This document shows, in pieces, positions 45,886 to 57,500 of a stretch of DNA of 64,000 nucleotides (within the stretch, counting starts at the first letter, position 1; each line of letters opens with the position of its first letter). The notes under the pieces are model-generated. The model was not told where the DNA came from, did not search any database, and saw only the letters and a list, made by a program, of their open reading frames with translations. This stretch comes from Xestospongia bergquistia (Eukaryota; Porifera; Demospongiae; Haplosclerida; Petrosiidae), in contig OZ014416.1 of assembly GCA_963965975.1 (NCBI GenBank), forward strand, positions 8,536,432 through 8,600,431, given 5' to 3'. The translations under genes were made by a program, and so were the position numbers.

Positions 45886-48800
45886 GTGAGTTTATATAGT
45901 ATATGTACTATATAGTGTAGTACAAATATTTTATATCATTCTTATCAATGATTAATTGCTATTCTATTTGTGTATATATTTTATATTATCTTATATTATT
46001 CAGTGATACTCTGGATAAAATAAAAACAGCTAATACTTCCAACATATTTACAGTTGTTTATACATTAATTATGGCTTCTTTAGATTATTAAGTGAGTGGG
46101 TTGTTGATATCAATAATGTGGGTGTGGTTCAAACTGTTAACCATGTGCTTATATTGTATCATGCAGCTGTAAAGCAGATTACAACTAGGGCTCACTTATT
46201 CTCTGAAGGAATGCACAGAATCTCTGGATAATACAAGTATTTACTGTATTATTATTGTAAAGTGTACTAGGTTCAGTTAGTGTGGGTCATTATATTATGT
46301 AGACAATCAACTCACAGACATCAAAAAGTCATCCATTAATTCAGTGGCAGTTCAGGAGTTTAGTGAGTTCAATACTATTATAGAATAATGAATTAGTTAA
46401 TTAAGGAATAATTACATGTATATTAATATAGTTGTACATTTATAAACATCTTTAAAATTTCGTTATCTATTATGATGCCATGATCATCATTGTTACCATA
46501 TATCTCAGTACTTTTTGTTGAAGTATGTTAGTTGCTAGTATAATTCAATTGATTTGTAGAAAGATGATTGTTCCTTACAAATACAGCTGACAAGAGAATT
46601 AGCTGTTGGCTAACATTAGAGAATGAATCTTCCATAATAATTAATCAGGACCTCCTATCTAGAAAATTACATCATTTACTGACAATAATTCAGCCTTTAC
46701 ACTATATGTTATTATGGAGAGGTACTGAAGTATGCAGTCCTTAAAAAGAGCTACTGAGGCATCTTCATACAATGGAAGAGAGAATGCAGTGCCATCAATA
46801 CAACAGTCCTCCTCTAGTTGATATCACTGAAGTATTATCAACTGGAGAGGACTGTATGAAACAAATGTTGATTTTAGAAGAATAAAGTGGACATATGAAG
46901 CAACACAACTACTCAATGTCACTGAAGTCTTACTTTAACTGAAAAGAAGTAGTGCCTGGCTATATTTTAAAGTTTACTACTCTATAACATTGAGTGTATA
47001 TTCTAACATGGATGTCCATTGTTCATGGATGCCTGTTGTTAATTGCATAACATTCTCAAAAGAGGCTTCCATTTTGTTTCTATACATAATTGTAATAATG
47101 GTAGTGTTAATATTTGTACAAATATGGGAAACATTGCTTTCCTATAAATTGAAGTGTGATACTGAAACTGATACCTGAAACAGCAGTACACCATTATATT
47201 AAATGTACCAAGTTATTTAAAAATAGACAAGTAGTTACTATAAATAGTTACATTATTATATGACATAATGACATCATACAGTTTTAAAAACTAGCTGTGT
47301 CTTGTCAGTTCAGTTATATATTATTTTGTCCCTTCTCTATTAAATGTCTATTATTAATAATCATTTGTCATGTAGTTAATGTAATTAATTGTCTATTTAT
47401 TTCATGTACAAGTATTATCTTCAGTTATATTATTATATATTGTTGTCATTAGAGATCTGATAAGAAGTCCATACATTTTGATTATGAATCTACTCCTAAT
47501 ATATGGCCATTAACTATTTTGTTGCAATTTCCTTAAAGCAAATCAATTAAGCTACAGCTCTTGCTTTTCAGTGTATGACTTACACTCACTAACATGTGGT
47601 ATAAAAATTATGTGTAGTATTACTACAGTGTAATGTGTAGCTATTTTAATTATTCTTAAGTTATAGGAGCATACTCAATAGAGATTCTGTCAGGTGATCA
47701 TTTTCAAGCATCTGGTTGGCTGTAAGTGATATCACCCACATATCTATAATTATATATAGTGTAATTTTTAGTGCCACTTCAAACCTGATAAGAAATGCTG
47801 ATTGATCTTTGTGCAGACTTTGGATCTTGTTGAATTTGTGGTACATTTGTAATCAAAAGAAATTGGTAAGTAATATATTTGTAGAATTAGTTAGTGAACT
47901 GTCATCATGTGATATTATACAACATGTGTGAAGTGATAGCTTATAGTCTAGCACAGTCAGACTTTAGAGAGTCTGGTGATATCTCTCAGTGGTAAGAGCA
48001 GTACCACTAGTATTTAAAATATGATATTCAAAAGATGCTTATTACTGCTCAATAAAAGTTGAGTAGCTGCTACAAATTGTAAAATATACAGCAGTATATG
48101 AAGATAAATAAGATTAATGACTAATAAGCTAAGTATGCAGAAGTTATGTTACAAATACTAAAGTTTACAATTATTCTGGACAGACTAGAGATCAAAGCTA
48201 CATTTGTCATTAAATTTAGCCTAACATTATATGAGGCAAACCTGTGTATATATGTATAATTGGAAATACACAAACAGAATATATAATTATGAGGTCATAT
48301 CCCAAGGAATTATTGATATTACGTAAGTATATTCCAATACATTCAACTTAGTGATGTTGTAAATGACATAAGATGAACACATTACATAGTTACCAAATAT
48401 ATCAGACCCAAATACCCACAATGTAGTAATTAGACAGCATAATAATAAATGTTATTACACTTTGTAATGATGGGAAAGAATTAATAGAAATAGATAAGAA
48501 AAAGAATGTTCATACATACCAGCTAAGAAGTACTAGAGATATTATATTAAATGTGTACTGACCTTTCACAGATGGCTACTATAATTATCACAGTCTGTTC
48601 AATGAATAAAATTATGATAAGAAATTAATCAATACTATGAACAGTAATAATTGGTATATATTCTCTCATAGATAAGAGTGTGTGATGTTTATATCTAATA
48701 AGCAATGTATGTTTTTATATACTCTATATTAGACTTAATACATCATTTGTTTTTATAATGTATTTGAGGGAAAGCACACTTGTCAAAACTTTGCTTTATT

Positions 48801-49415
48801 TGCTATCATAATTTCACTCATAGTAGCTATGATAGGAATCTTTTGGGACAGTACCTTATGTTCTTTGTAGTTTCCAAAGGTTGTACATGTAGCTCTTCAA
48901 ATTTCTAATTGGGCATGAAGGTATTTGAGGAGTGATCATGAGGAATACTGTATAGATTGAATTTAATGTATTTATGTTTAAATCAACATTACATTTTTAA
49001 TTTACACAAGAGGTTAATTTTCATAAACGTAACAAGTCTGTCATAGTAAAAAATGCCCAAAGTAAATGTTTATACATTATAATAATTGAGACTACTGGCA
49101 ACAAAGATTTACGAGAAAGAAGAGAAAAACAGGGACAAGCCTTTAGTTAGTTGGACTTGAATAACACAACACAATGACTCTTAAATATCATAACTAATAA
49201 TTAAGAGAACCCCTTTTTAAGATATGTTCATTGTTTTGTGATACTGTTTACAGCAAGTACAAAGTACATCACGATATTGTTGTTACTATTGAAGGGGGAA
49301 ATATACTTTGTAATAGTAACATTTTTAGAATAAGACATCTTTAAGCTTTTAGACTTTTATTTCGAAATGTTATTCTGTAGGAATACATATCAGAACTTAT
49401 ATTATATCTTGAAGT
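45886..49415. other. spacer between the relict and gene D
   Basis: Relict intron and 3' flank, then a block shared with 30360-31110 (about 46540-47060), then block alpha (47075-49415) with a decayed CAP-Gly exon near 47100-47215 and the exon-like cassette at 47667-47865. No intact gene. Confidence 0.65.
47667..47865 (+). other. exon-like pair in the repeated spacer (copy 3)
   Basis: Segments 47667-47721 and 47772-47865 with AG and GTAAGT at both borders. Reads EILSGDHFQASGWLATSN then LIRNAD and TGA, so TGA sits at the same codon as in copy 2. That may be a true C-terminus. Confidence 0.35.
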
Positions 49416-52400
49416 ATGACTGATATAAAAATCACTTCTGATAAAAGGAATCAGGTGAGTTTGTGTAGACATGTACTGTATAATGTAGCACAAATATTTT
49501 ATATCATTGTTGTCAATGAACATAAATGTTATCTCTTCTAGAAAATGCACATTAGTAAGGTTACTTATAGAATATAACAATATATAGAGTACAGTGGTAG
49601 ACAATTATCTACTGTGTATTATTAGTAGATTAAAGTAGAACTGACAAAACGTATTTGATTTTTGGTTTAACCCTTGAAGAGACATCCTCCATTGAAAGTC
49701 ATGTATATATTATAATATGTGTATTACTATTTTCAGAACTATGATTTACCTCTTCTCAATGCTGCTAAAGGTAGAGACCTAGAGGGAGTGATGTCAGCTC
49801 TTAAGAATGGAGCAGATGTAAATTTTGGAGACAAGGTTAGTCTTAAATAATAATACTGTTTTTGGTATAAATGTCTTTCAATAAAATTAGTAAGAATACT
49901 TAATACATTTACTTGTTACTGAAAACAGTTTAATAATTAATGACATCTCAAACTAGTAATGTTTTGTTATATTTTTTATTTATGAACATAATTGCACTGT
50001 TTAATAAAATGAAATACTTTCATTTACAATAAAATGATGACTCATCAGTAAAAAAAGTGATTGAATATTATATATGAATATTATATGTGACACACCTCTC
50101 TATCAGAATAAATATCTTTTAACAAATACTGACATTATATTGTACTAGTCAATGTAACTTATAGTAATTAATTTCTGTAGAATCAGCAGACAGCTTTATA
50201 TCATGCCTCAAGAAATGGTTACACAGAGATAGTCCAATTACTCTTAAAGTATAATGCTGATCCCAATATTTGTAACAAGGTCAGTGTGTATTGTGTATAG
50301 ATATTGTTGTAGTATTGAGTTTATATCATACTAGTACAGGATGTATATAGTGTATAATGTGAGTTAGTAATATAATTAATGTTAATATTATACTAGTCAA
50401 TGTAACATATAATAATTACTTTCTATAGTATCAGGAGACGGCTCTATATCATGCCTCAAGAAATGGTCATACTGAGATAGTCCAGTTACTCTTACAACAT
50501 CAAGCTGACCCCAATATTTGTGCTAAAGTCAGTGTGTATTGTGTATAGATATTGTTGTATGTACTACATAGTATTAAGTCTATATCATATAATACAGGAT
50601 ATATAGTGTATATATAGAGTGGGTTAGTGATATAATTGATGTTAATGTTGTACTAGTCAATGTAACATATAATAATATTGATTTCTATAGGATCAGTGGA
50701 CAGCTCTACATTGGGCCTCAAGAAATGGTCATACTGAAATAGTCCAGTTACTCTTACAGCATCAAGCTGATCCCAACATTTCTAACAATGTCAGTGTGTA
50801 TTGTGTATATATATTGTTGTATGTACTACATAGTATTAAGTCTATATCATATAATACAGGATATATAATGTATAATATGAGTTAGTGATATAATTGATTT
50901 TAATGTTTTACTAACCTATAATAATTAATTTTTGTAGTATCAGCAGACACCTCTACATTGGGCCTCACGAAACAGTCATACTGAGATAGTCCAGTTACTC
51001 TTACAACATCAAGCTGATCCTAATATTTGTAACAAAGTCAGTGTGTATTGTGTATAGATATTGTTGTATGTACTACATAGTATTAAGTCTATATTATGCT
51101 AATACATGATATACAGTGTATAGCGTGAGTTAGTGATATAACTTATTTTAATGTTGAATTAGTCAATGTAACTCATAAAAAATTTCTGTAGTATCAGGAG
51201 ACAGCTCTATATTGGGCCTTAAGTAAAGGACACACTGAGATAGTCCAGTTACTTTTAAAATATAATGCTGATCCCAATATTTGTACTAAGGTCAGTATAA
51301 TGGATCATTTTGTTGATAATTTACTTTTAGTAAGGATGGTGATACCGCATTGCATATCGCCTGCTATAAAGGTTATTTAAATGTTATTAGCTGCTTGCTA
51401 TCTGAAGGAGCAGATATAAATGTTAAAAACAATGAAGGTAAAACTCCACTGGATGTATGTCAAGATACAAACAAGGAGGAAATTGTTAGTCTCTTTAACA
51501 AGTATAATCCAAAGCGAGGTGAGGAGTTATTAAAGATGAACAACATTACACACTCACACATACCTTATTTGTTATTATCTAGTTTTGAAAGATGTGTCTA
51601 AGTGGAATATTGAAAATGTTGAAGAAGAGCAAGTCTTTGAGAAAAGAGACTATGGAGTCATGTTAGTCATTCCACCATCAGCAGTAGAGAAGAAAGAAGA
51701 AGTTGAAGCTGAAGTTAAGGTTGTTGCACCTGAGGAAGCAGATATCATTCTCCCTCCTGATGTTGAGCTTGTGAGCTGTTTCTATAAAATTGAAACAACT
51801 GGAAAATTTTCAAAACCTATTGAGCTTTATCTTCAACATAATGTTGAACTCACATCACAAGAAGAATGTGAACAGCTAGCCTTTATAAAAGCTAAAGGTC
51901 CACCACCTTATAAATTTGAGTTATTGTCCACTGATGTACAAGAGTTTAGACCTTATGACAACTCTGGAGTTGTTAGACTCTGTGATTTCTCTCCAGTTGC
52001 TGTAGTTTATCTTAAGAAAACGTTTCAAAAAATAAAGAGTGCTCTATTTCGACAACCATCTTGCAGTTATATAGTGACAGTTTTTGTCAAGCAAATGAGG
52101 AAATCTTGTTGGGAAATACAAGCAGTAGTCACAAAGAATCTTGGACCTTTCTTAAAGGTATTTTTGGCAATAATGAAATGGTTAATAGTTCTTGTAATTG
52201 GAAGTTTTAAAATATATCAATATCATTCATAATATGCTCTTGTGTTTGTTAGAGAGTAAAGACTGAGGCTTGTTTTGAAAGTTGGAAGAGAATAGAACCA
52301 GTCTCTTTTTTCTTTGATCCTTTCATTAATGAAGTGACAATTACTAATGAGTGCTATGAGATCAAGCCAATGATCAATCCATTTCAAGTAAAGTATTTAG

Positions 52401-54543
52401 TTGATATTGTGACTTTGTTATATTTATTGTATTAAAGGTCTCTAAGAAAGTAGTTGATAAATGTCAACCTGATGCTGCCCTGCCTTATTTAAAATTCAAA
52501 GCCTTTCTTAAAGATGATAAAGAGGTTACTGACCTTGAGCTCAGTTTTAAAGGAATGAGAGAAGAGACAAGTTTAGTGATTGCTAGTTATGATTTACATC
52601 AAATGAAAGGTATGAAAATGAGATGATTAATTATTATATACGTTATAAAATATGCAATGAATGACTTTCCAAGACCAAATCAATAATATATTTTATGTAG
52701 ATATACCTGCTCCTTCACCTGCTACTCTTTCTACTAGTCAATCTAGTACTACCAGTAACCTTCTTCAACCAAATATTCCAAATGACTTGTTATGTGAGTC
52801 ATTTAAGTGTAAAATGAAAATTGTTATTAGAGATTGTATATTAACATTATGTAATAGTATGGATAAGTATTTTTCTTCATTAGGTAAGGTACCAAAGAAG
52901 CGTCACCTGATGATGTTACTTCATCCAATTAAGTATATGTGGAATACATTTGGTGAACAACTTGAAGTACCTTATGGTGATATAAAGTCTGCTGAGTACA
53001 ATGAGGCCTATGTAGATACTACAAAATTCTCTGAAGTCCTTCAGGTCTGGATGAATAAGAAAACTCGTCTGGTTTGTTGGCAAACAATTATTACTGTTGT
53101 AGAAGAACCACCTGTAGAAAACAAAATAGTAGCTGATAGTATATATCAGTTCTTAACAAGACCAGACATTCAGAATGAATATATGTCTTCTCATCATCAG
53201 ACTGGTAAAATAAAATGTATTATTTATAAGATGTTCTTTGTCATCACTCAAGGTCAAATGATCAGTACTTTTAATTCTCCTCCTCCAATTGCACCAAAAC
53301 CTACTGGAAAGAAAGGTATAAGTTCTAACTAAGTTTCAGATTAATCATCAATTTTTCCTTTTCTAGTAGAGATAGATGAAATGGAACAAGAAGCTCCATT
53401 ACAATCATCTAATCCTATTGGAGTAAGAACTATTTTAAAAACTATCAAAATGTTTTTCTTTCTTAGTTTGCTGCACATTGTCTTCATAAACAAGCTAAAC
53501 AATGGGAGGAGAAAGATAATGATATGATAGTAGCTACTAAACGAATGGCCAGACTGATGATGAAAATGTCAAAGTTTGCCAGGTATATATATCATAGAGA
53601 ATGAGGTTTGTATTTTCATGTAATATATTAATTGTTCTTACTTAATATTATATAAAGGGATAAACTTATAATGATATTAACAATAAATTACAATACTTTA
53701 ATTTATTGTTACATATAATTCTTTGCCATTCATTAGAATATAAACATTCTCTTTCATTACAACATGTTACTTTATTGAATTTATAACTTAAATCACTGCT
53801 GTGTTGTGGTATTATTAATTTACATAGTGATGAAGTTGGTGAGGTGACATCTAAAAAGAATTTTATGGAAACAGCTATCCTTATAACAAAGGAGAGCGAA
53901 GAAGTCATCAAAATGGCTAAGAAAGTTGCTACCTTTTGCAAAGATGAACAAATTAACAAAGTTAGTAAAACATTAATTTTATCTAGTGACTAGAGATTAT
54001 AATAGTTTGTTAGGTAGTGATAGGATATTAAATTTGCATTGAACATAATATATATTGTGTGACATTCTATCATGATATCCAAAGACTCTATAATGAGCAA
54101 TTTTTCTTATCAAGTATATTTTGTTTATAACCTATAGTCACGAGGAAAGATCTAAATTTATTTTTTGTTGTATGATATATTATTTAAAATTTTTAATTTA
54201 AATTTTATAGAGTTTGGTACAAAGTCATACAGCAATTGAAAGTATTGCTCATCAACTTAAAATAAATGTCTCTGTAGAGAATACCAGAAAAAAAGGAAAA
54301 GGTAATCATGAATATGATTGATTATAATAGTTATTATTAAGTGATAAGTAATAATCTAAAGTCATTCATTTTTACATAGACCCAAAAGAAGATAAGGAAG
54401 CCACTCAACTGTTGACAGTTAATGCTGAGAACCTAATGTCTGCAGTGTCTGATATACTCAGTATTACTAAGAGTGCTATAATAACAGTACCTCATGAAGA
54501 TCATGCTCAACTGACTGGCCTAATGAGTTGGGTCAAAAGTTGA
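49416..54543 (+). CDS. gene D: short-array ankyrin-ZU5-Death-vinculin tail protein
   Basis: Deduced protein of about 911 residues. Exons: 49416-49454, 49737-49835, five ankyrin exons (50181-51290), 51335-51518, 51583-52157, 52253-52387, 52438-52609, 52701-52793, 52884-53204, 53253-53315, 53367-53422, 53467-53582, 53828-53960, 54211-54301, 54380-54543. Start [13 protein letters not shown], close to gene A. It has the fewest repeats, one proline motif and a short linker. TCA/TCG in the paralogues is TGA here, ending the protein right after MSWVKS. No internal stops otherwise. Confidence 0.83.
49737..51518 (+). repeat. gene D ankyrin repeat exon array
   Basis: N-cap 49737-49835. 99-nt exons are 50181-50279, 50429-50527, 50691-50789, 50938-51036 and 51192-51290. 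The terminal exon is 51335-51518. In the terminal exon the usual TTGTTAG|TATGGT acceptor is altered to TTTTAGTAAG|GATGGT: splicing at TTTTAG would begin with TAA, whereas splicing 4 nt later at TAAG keeps the 184-nt length and frame (GAT instead of TAT). Confidence 0.9.
51583..52157 (+). other. gene D ZU5 exon
   Basis: 575 nt, with ZU5 core [27 protein letters not shown] and [11 protein letters not shown], and a [16 protein letters not shown] segment like gene C. Followed by UPA-position exons 52253-52387 and 52438-52609, which match gene A rather than gene B. Confidence 0.8.
52884..53204 (+). other. gene D Death domain exon
   Basis: 321 nt, phase 1-1. The core has changed slightly: [12 protein letters not shown] (Ile to Phe), [23 protein letters not shown] and IYQFL. 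Both flanking introns (52794-52883, 90 nt; 53205-53252, 48 nt) are free of in-frame stops. Confidence 0.85.
53253..54543 (+). other. gene D proline motif and vinculin-type tail exons
   Basis: 53253-53315 encodes the single motif [12 protein letters not shown]. The tail exons are 53367-53422, 53467-53582, 53828-53960, 54211-54301 and 54380-54543, with [52 protein letters not shown] and a terminal MSWVKS. Tail exon 2 uses donor AG|GTATAT instead of AA|GTAAGT. Confidence 0.8.
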
Positions 54544-57500
54544 GCTGAAGCTACATCACCTTGAATTGATTTTATATAATTTGTTATGTTTTTATAATTA
54601 CAATATTTTATATATTGATAAGTATATTATTAAAAACTACAAAAATTTTAAGATGAAGTTTTTATATTACCATATAAAAATTTTCCCTTTTGACTTAGTT
54701 ATTTTACTTACGTTATATAACTTTTGGATATAGTTTAAAGTGTTTTTTTCCATATGAAATATTGAGTGAGTTCACATCAATTAAAACCTTTTTTATTTCA
54801 ATATATCATACATAAAAATGATCTTACTGCATTATATGAATACATTTATACAATAATGGATACTATCAACTTTAGTAATGATCAAGAGAACTATTACTTC
54901 AAATTTGGTACTTTATATATTAAGTATGCTCTCTAAAAGGATTAGGTGAGTGATTATCAATAATGTGGGTGTGGTTCAAATTTTTAACCATGTGCTCATT
55001 GTATCATGCAGCTGCAAAGCAGATTACAACTAGGGCTCACTTATTCTCTGAAGGAATGTACAGAATTAATGGATAATACAAGTATTTGTTGTATTATTGT
55101 TGAAAATACTTACTCAATAGCTAACTTAGTTTGAAGTAATTATTGTAAACTGCAGGCTCAGTTAGTGTGGGTCATTACATTGTGTAGATAATTAACTCAC
55201 AGACATCAAAAGCTCATCCATTAATTTCAGTGGCAGTTCAGGAGTTTAGTGAGTTCAATACTATTATATAATAATGAATTAGTTAATTAAGGAATAATTT
55301 ATATGTATATTTATAAACATCTTTAAAATTTCATTAGCTATTATGATGCTATGGCTGTCATTGTTACTATATATCTCAATACTTCTTGTTGAAGATTGTT
55401 AGTTAGTTAGTTAGTTAGGATAACTTAGTTTGAAATTATCAATGTAAATTAAAGTTAGTGTTTGTCATCATCACATTGTGTGAATGATTGATACACAGCT
55501 ATCATAACTTCAACATTGGTAAGTCAAATATTTAGTACCAGTTCAGGAACTTAGTAAGTTCAATAATATTAGACAATGATGAATTAGTTAAGGAAAAATT
55601 TACAAGTAGTTTAATGTAGCGACAAACGACTTTAAGGTTAGCTGCTATATATGATAATGCGATCATCAGTTTTAACATAACATCTCAGTACTTCTTGTTG
55701 AAGTTTGTCAGTTGCCAGTATTAATCAATTGAATTTCACTCTCATGGGTCAGTTAACAACAGAGTGGTGATATAGTCCATTACAAATACATTAAAAGAGA
55801 GAGAGAGAGCCATTGGCTAACATTTGGATGAATCTTCCATAATAGTTAATCAGTCAAAGAAAGACCTACTATTAAGAACATTACATCATTTGCTTATAGT
55901 AAAGCAGACTTTATACCATATGTTACTATGGAGATTTACTGAAGTATTATGTCCTTAAAAAAGAGTGCTGCACCTTCATGCAATGCAAAGAGAATGTACA
56001 GTGTCATTCATACATTTCTCTAGTTGATATCACTGAAATATTATGAACTAGAGAAGACTGTATGAAACAAATGTTGATTTTACAAGAATATAGTAGACAT
56101 ATGAAGTAACTCGCACAACTACTCACTGTTACTGAGGTCCTACTTTCAACTGAAAAGAGGTAATGCCTGCCTATATTTAAGTTTACTACTCTATAACATT
56201 GAAGTTTAGAGTGTATATTCTAACATGGATGTCTGTTGTTAATTGCATAACATTGTAAAAAGAGGGTTCTACTCCAAAATTAACGATGCTACTTAAGCAC
56301 TATATGTTACTGTGGAGAGATACTAAGTATACAGTCCTTAAAAGAGCTACTAAGATATCTTCACACAATTCAAAGAGAATGTACAGTGTCATTCATATGA
56401 CAGTCCTCCTCTAGTTGATATCACTAAAGTATTATCAACTAGAGAGGACTACTGAAATGATGATGTGATATCAATTAGAGTGGAATACAATGATTATATA
56501 CTACAAAGTGGAACAACATCATGTGATAATCTACCATATACAAAGTGTATCCACCTACTCTACATAATGATGTAATAAAGATATTGGTACACACATTGTA
56601 ATGAGAAGATCTACTATATTAAACAAGGTATGTATACATATATACTTTGGGATAAATGTATTTGAATGTTTCCTTACTGTAGATTGGGAACATTAAATGA
56701 TATATGAAAAATAAACATGCTAAGATTACTGCGCATTGAAATATTTATGGTAGAAATATTTACAGTATGTAATGCACATGTTACATTATGGTGTTGAAAA
56801 TGTAGATAGCGTAGATATCGATTGAAATGGCTCTTTTGAGATATCTAAAATCTACAGGTGGAATTTCATTATAATAATAATTAATAGCAATTAACTGTAA
56901 TTTACAAGTTAAAATTTATTGATGCAGCGATAGATAGATATAAATTGTGTAAAAAATGAAATTAAATGTATTGATGGCAATGGCAAAAAGGAAGGAATAG
57001 TGATGATATAACATGACATTCTAAGAATCCTTACCAAGTAACTATTATTAGGAAATGTTAAGTATTTGAGGGAGAGTCTGAGGTTATGTTATAATGTTGT
57101 GTGAATCATGACACTTTATATCCATCTCTCACTTTGTTGAGGAACAAGTGGATTTATAATTGTACATTAGCCAAACAACTTCACTCAGTGTGCGGATCAA
57201 TTAAAATGGGTGTCAGTCCTCATAGTTAAGACACCACCCATAACCCCAAGGGGCCAAGAATATGACCAACAAAATTTTCATTACATTGTAGCTCTAGCTG
57301 GGGCTCTGCTAAGGCACCAAACTAATATGTAGATTTTGTAATATTATTATATGTATTATATATTACACTAATACTTCATTGTTCTTTATTCATAAATGCT
57401 AGCTACTTATATAGGGATTATCAGAATGTTACACTGTCATCTCTATCTTCATTTTCATAGTCCTTTACTATTTAAATACTCTGATTTCTATGACAATATT

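Noticed and set aside
46990-47178. 62-codon plus-strand hydrophobic open frame
   Set aside because: Crosses the decayed CAP-Gly exon and spacer junction; chance frame.
49341-49604. Minus-strand open frame over the gene D first exon
   Set aside because: Antisense of the leader, first exon and intron 1; no domain.
55398-55418. GTTA tandem repeat, considered as telomere-like
   Set aside because: Only about five units, internal to a spacer, and the wrong unit for an animal telomere; treated as a simple repeat.
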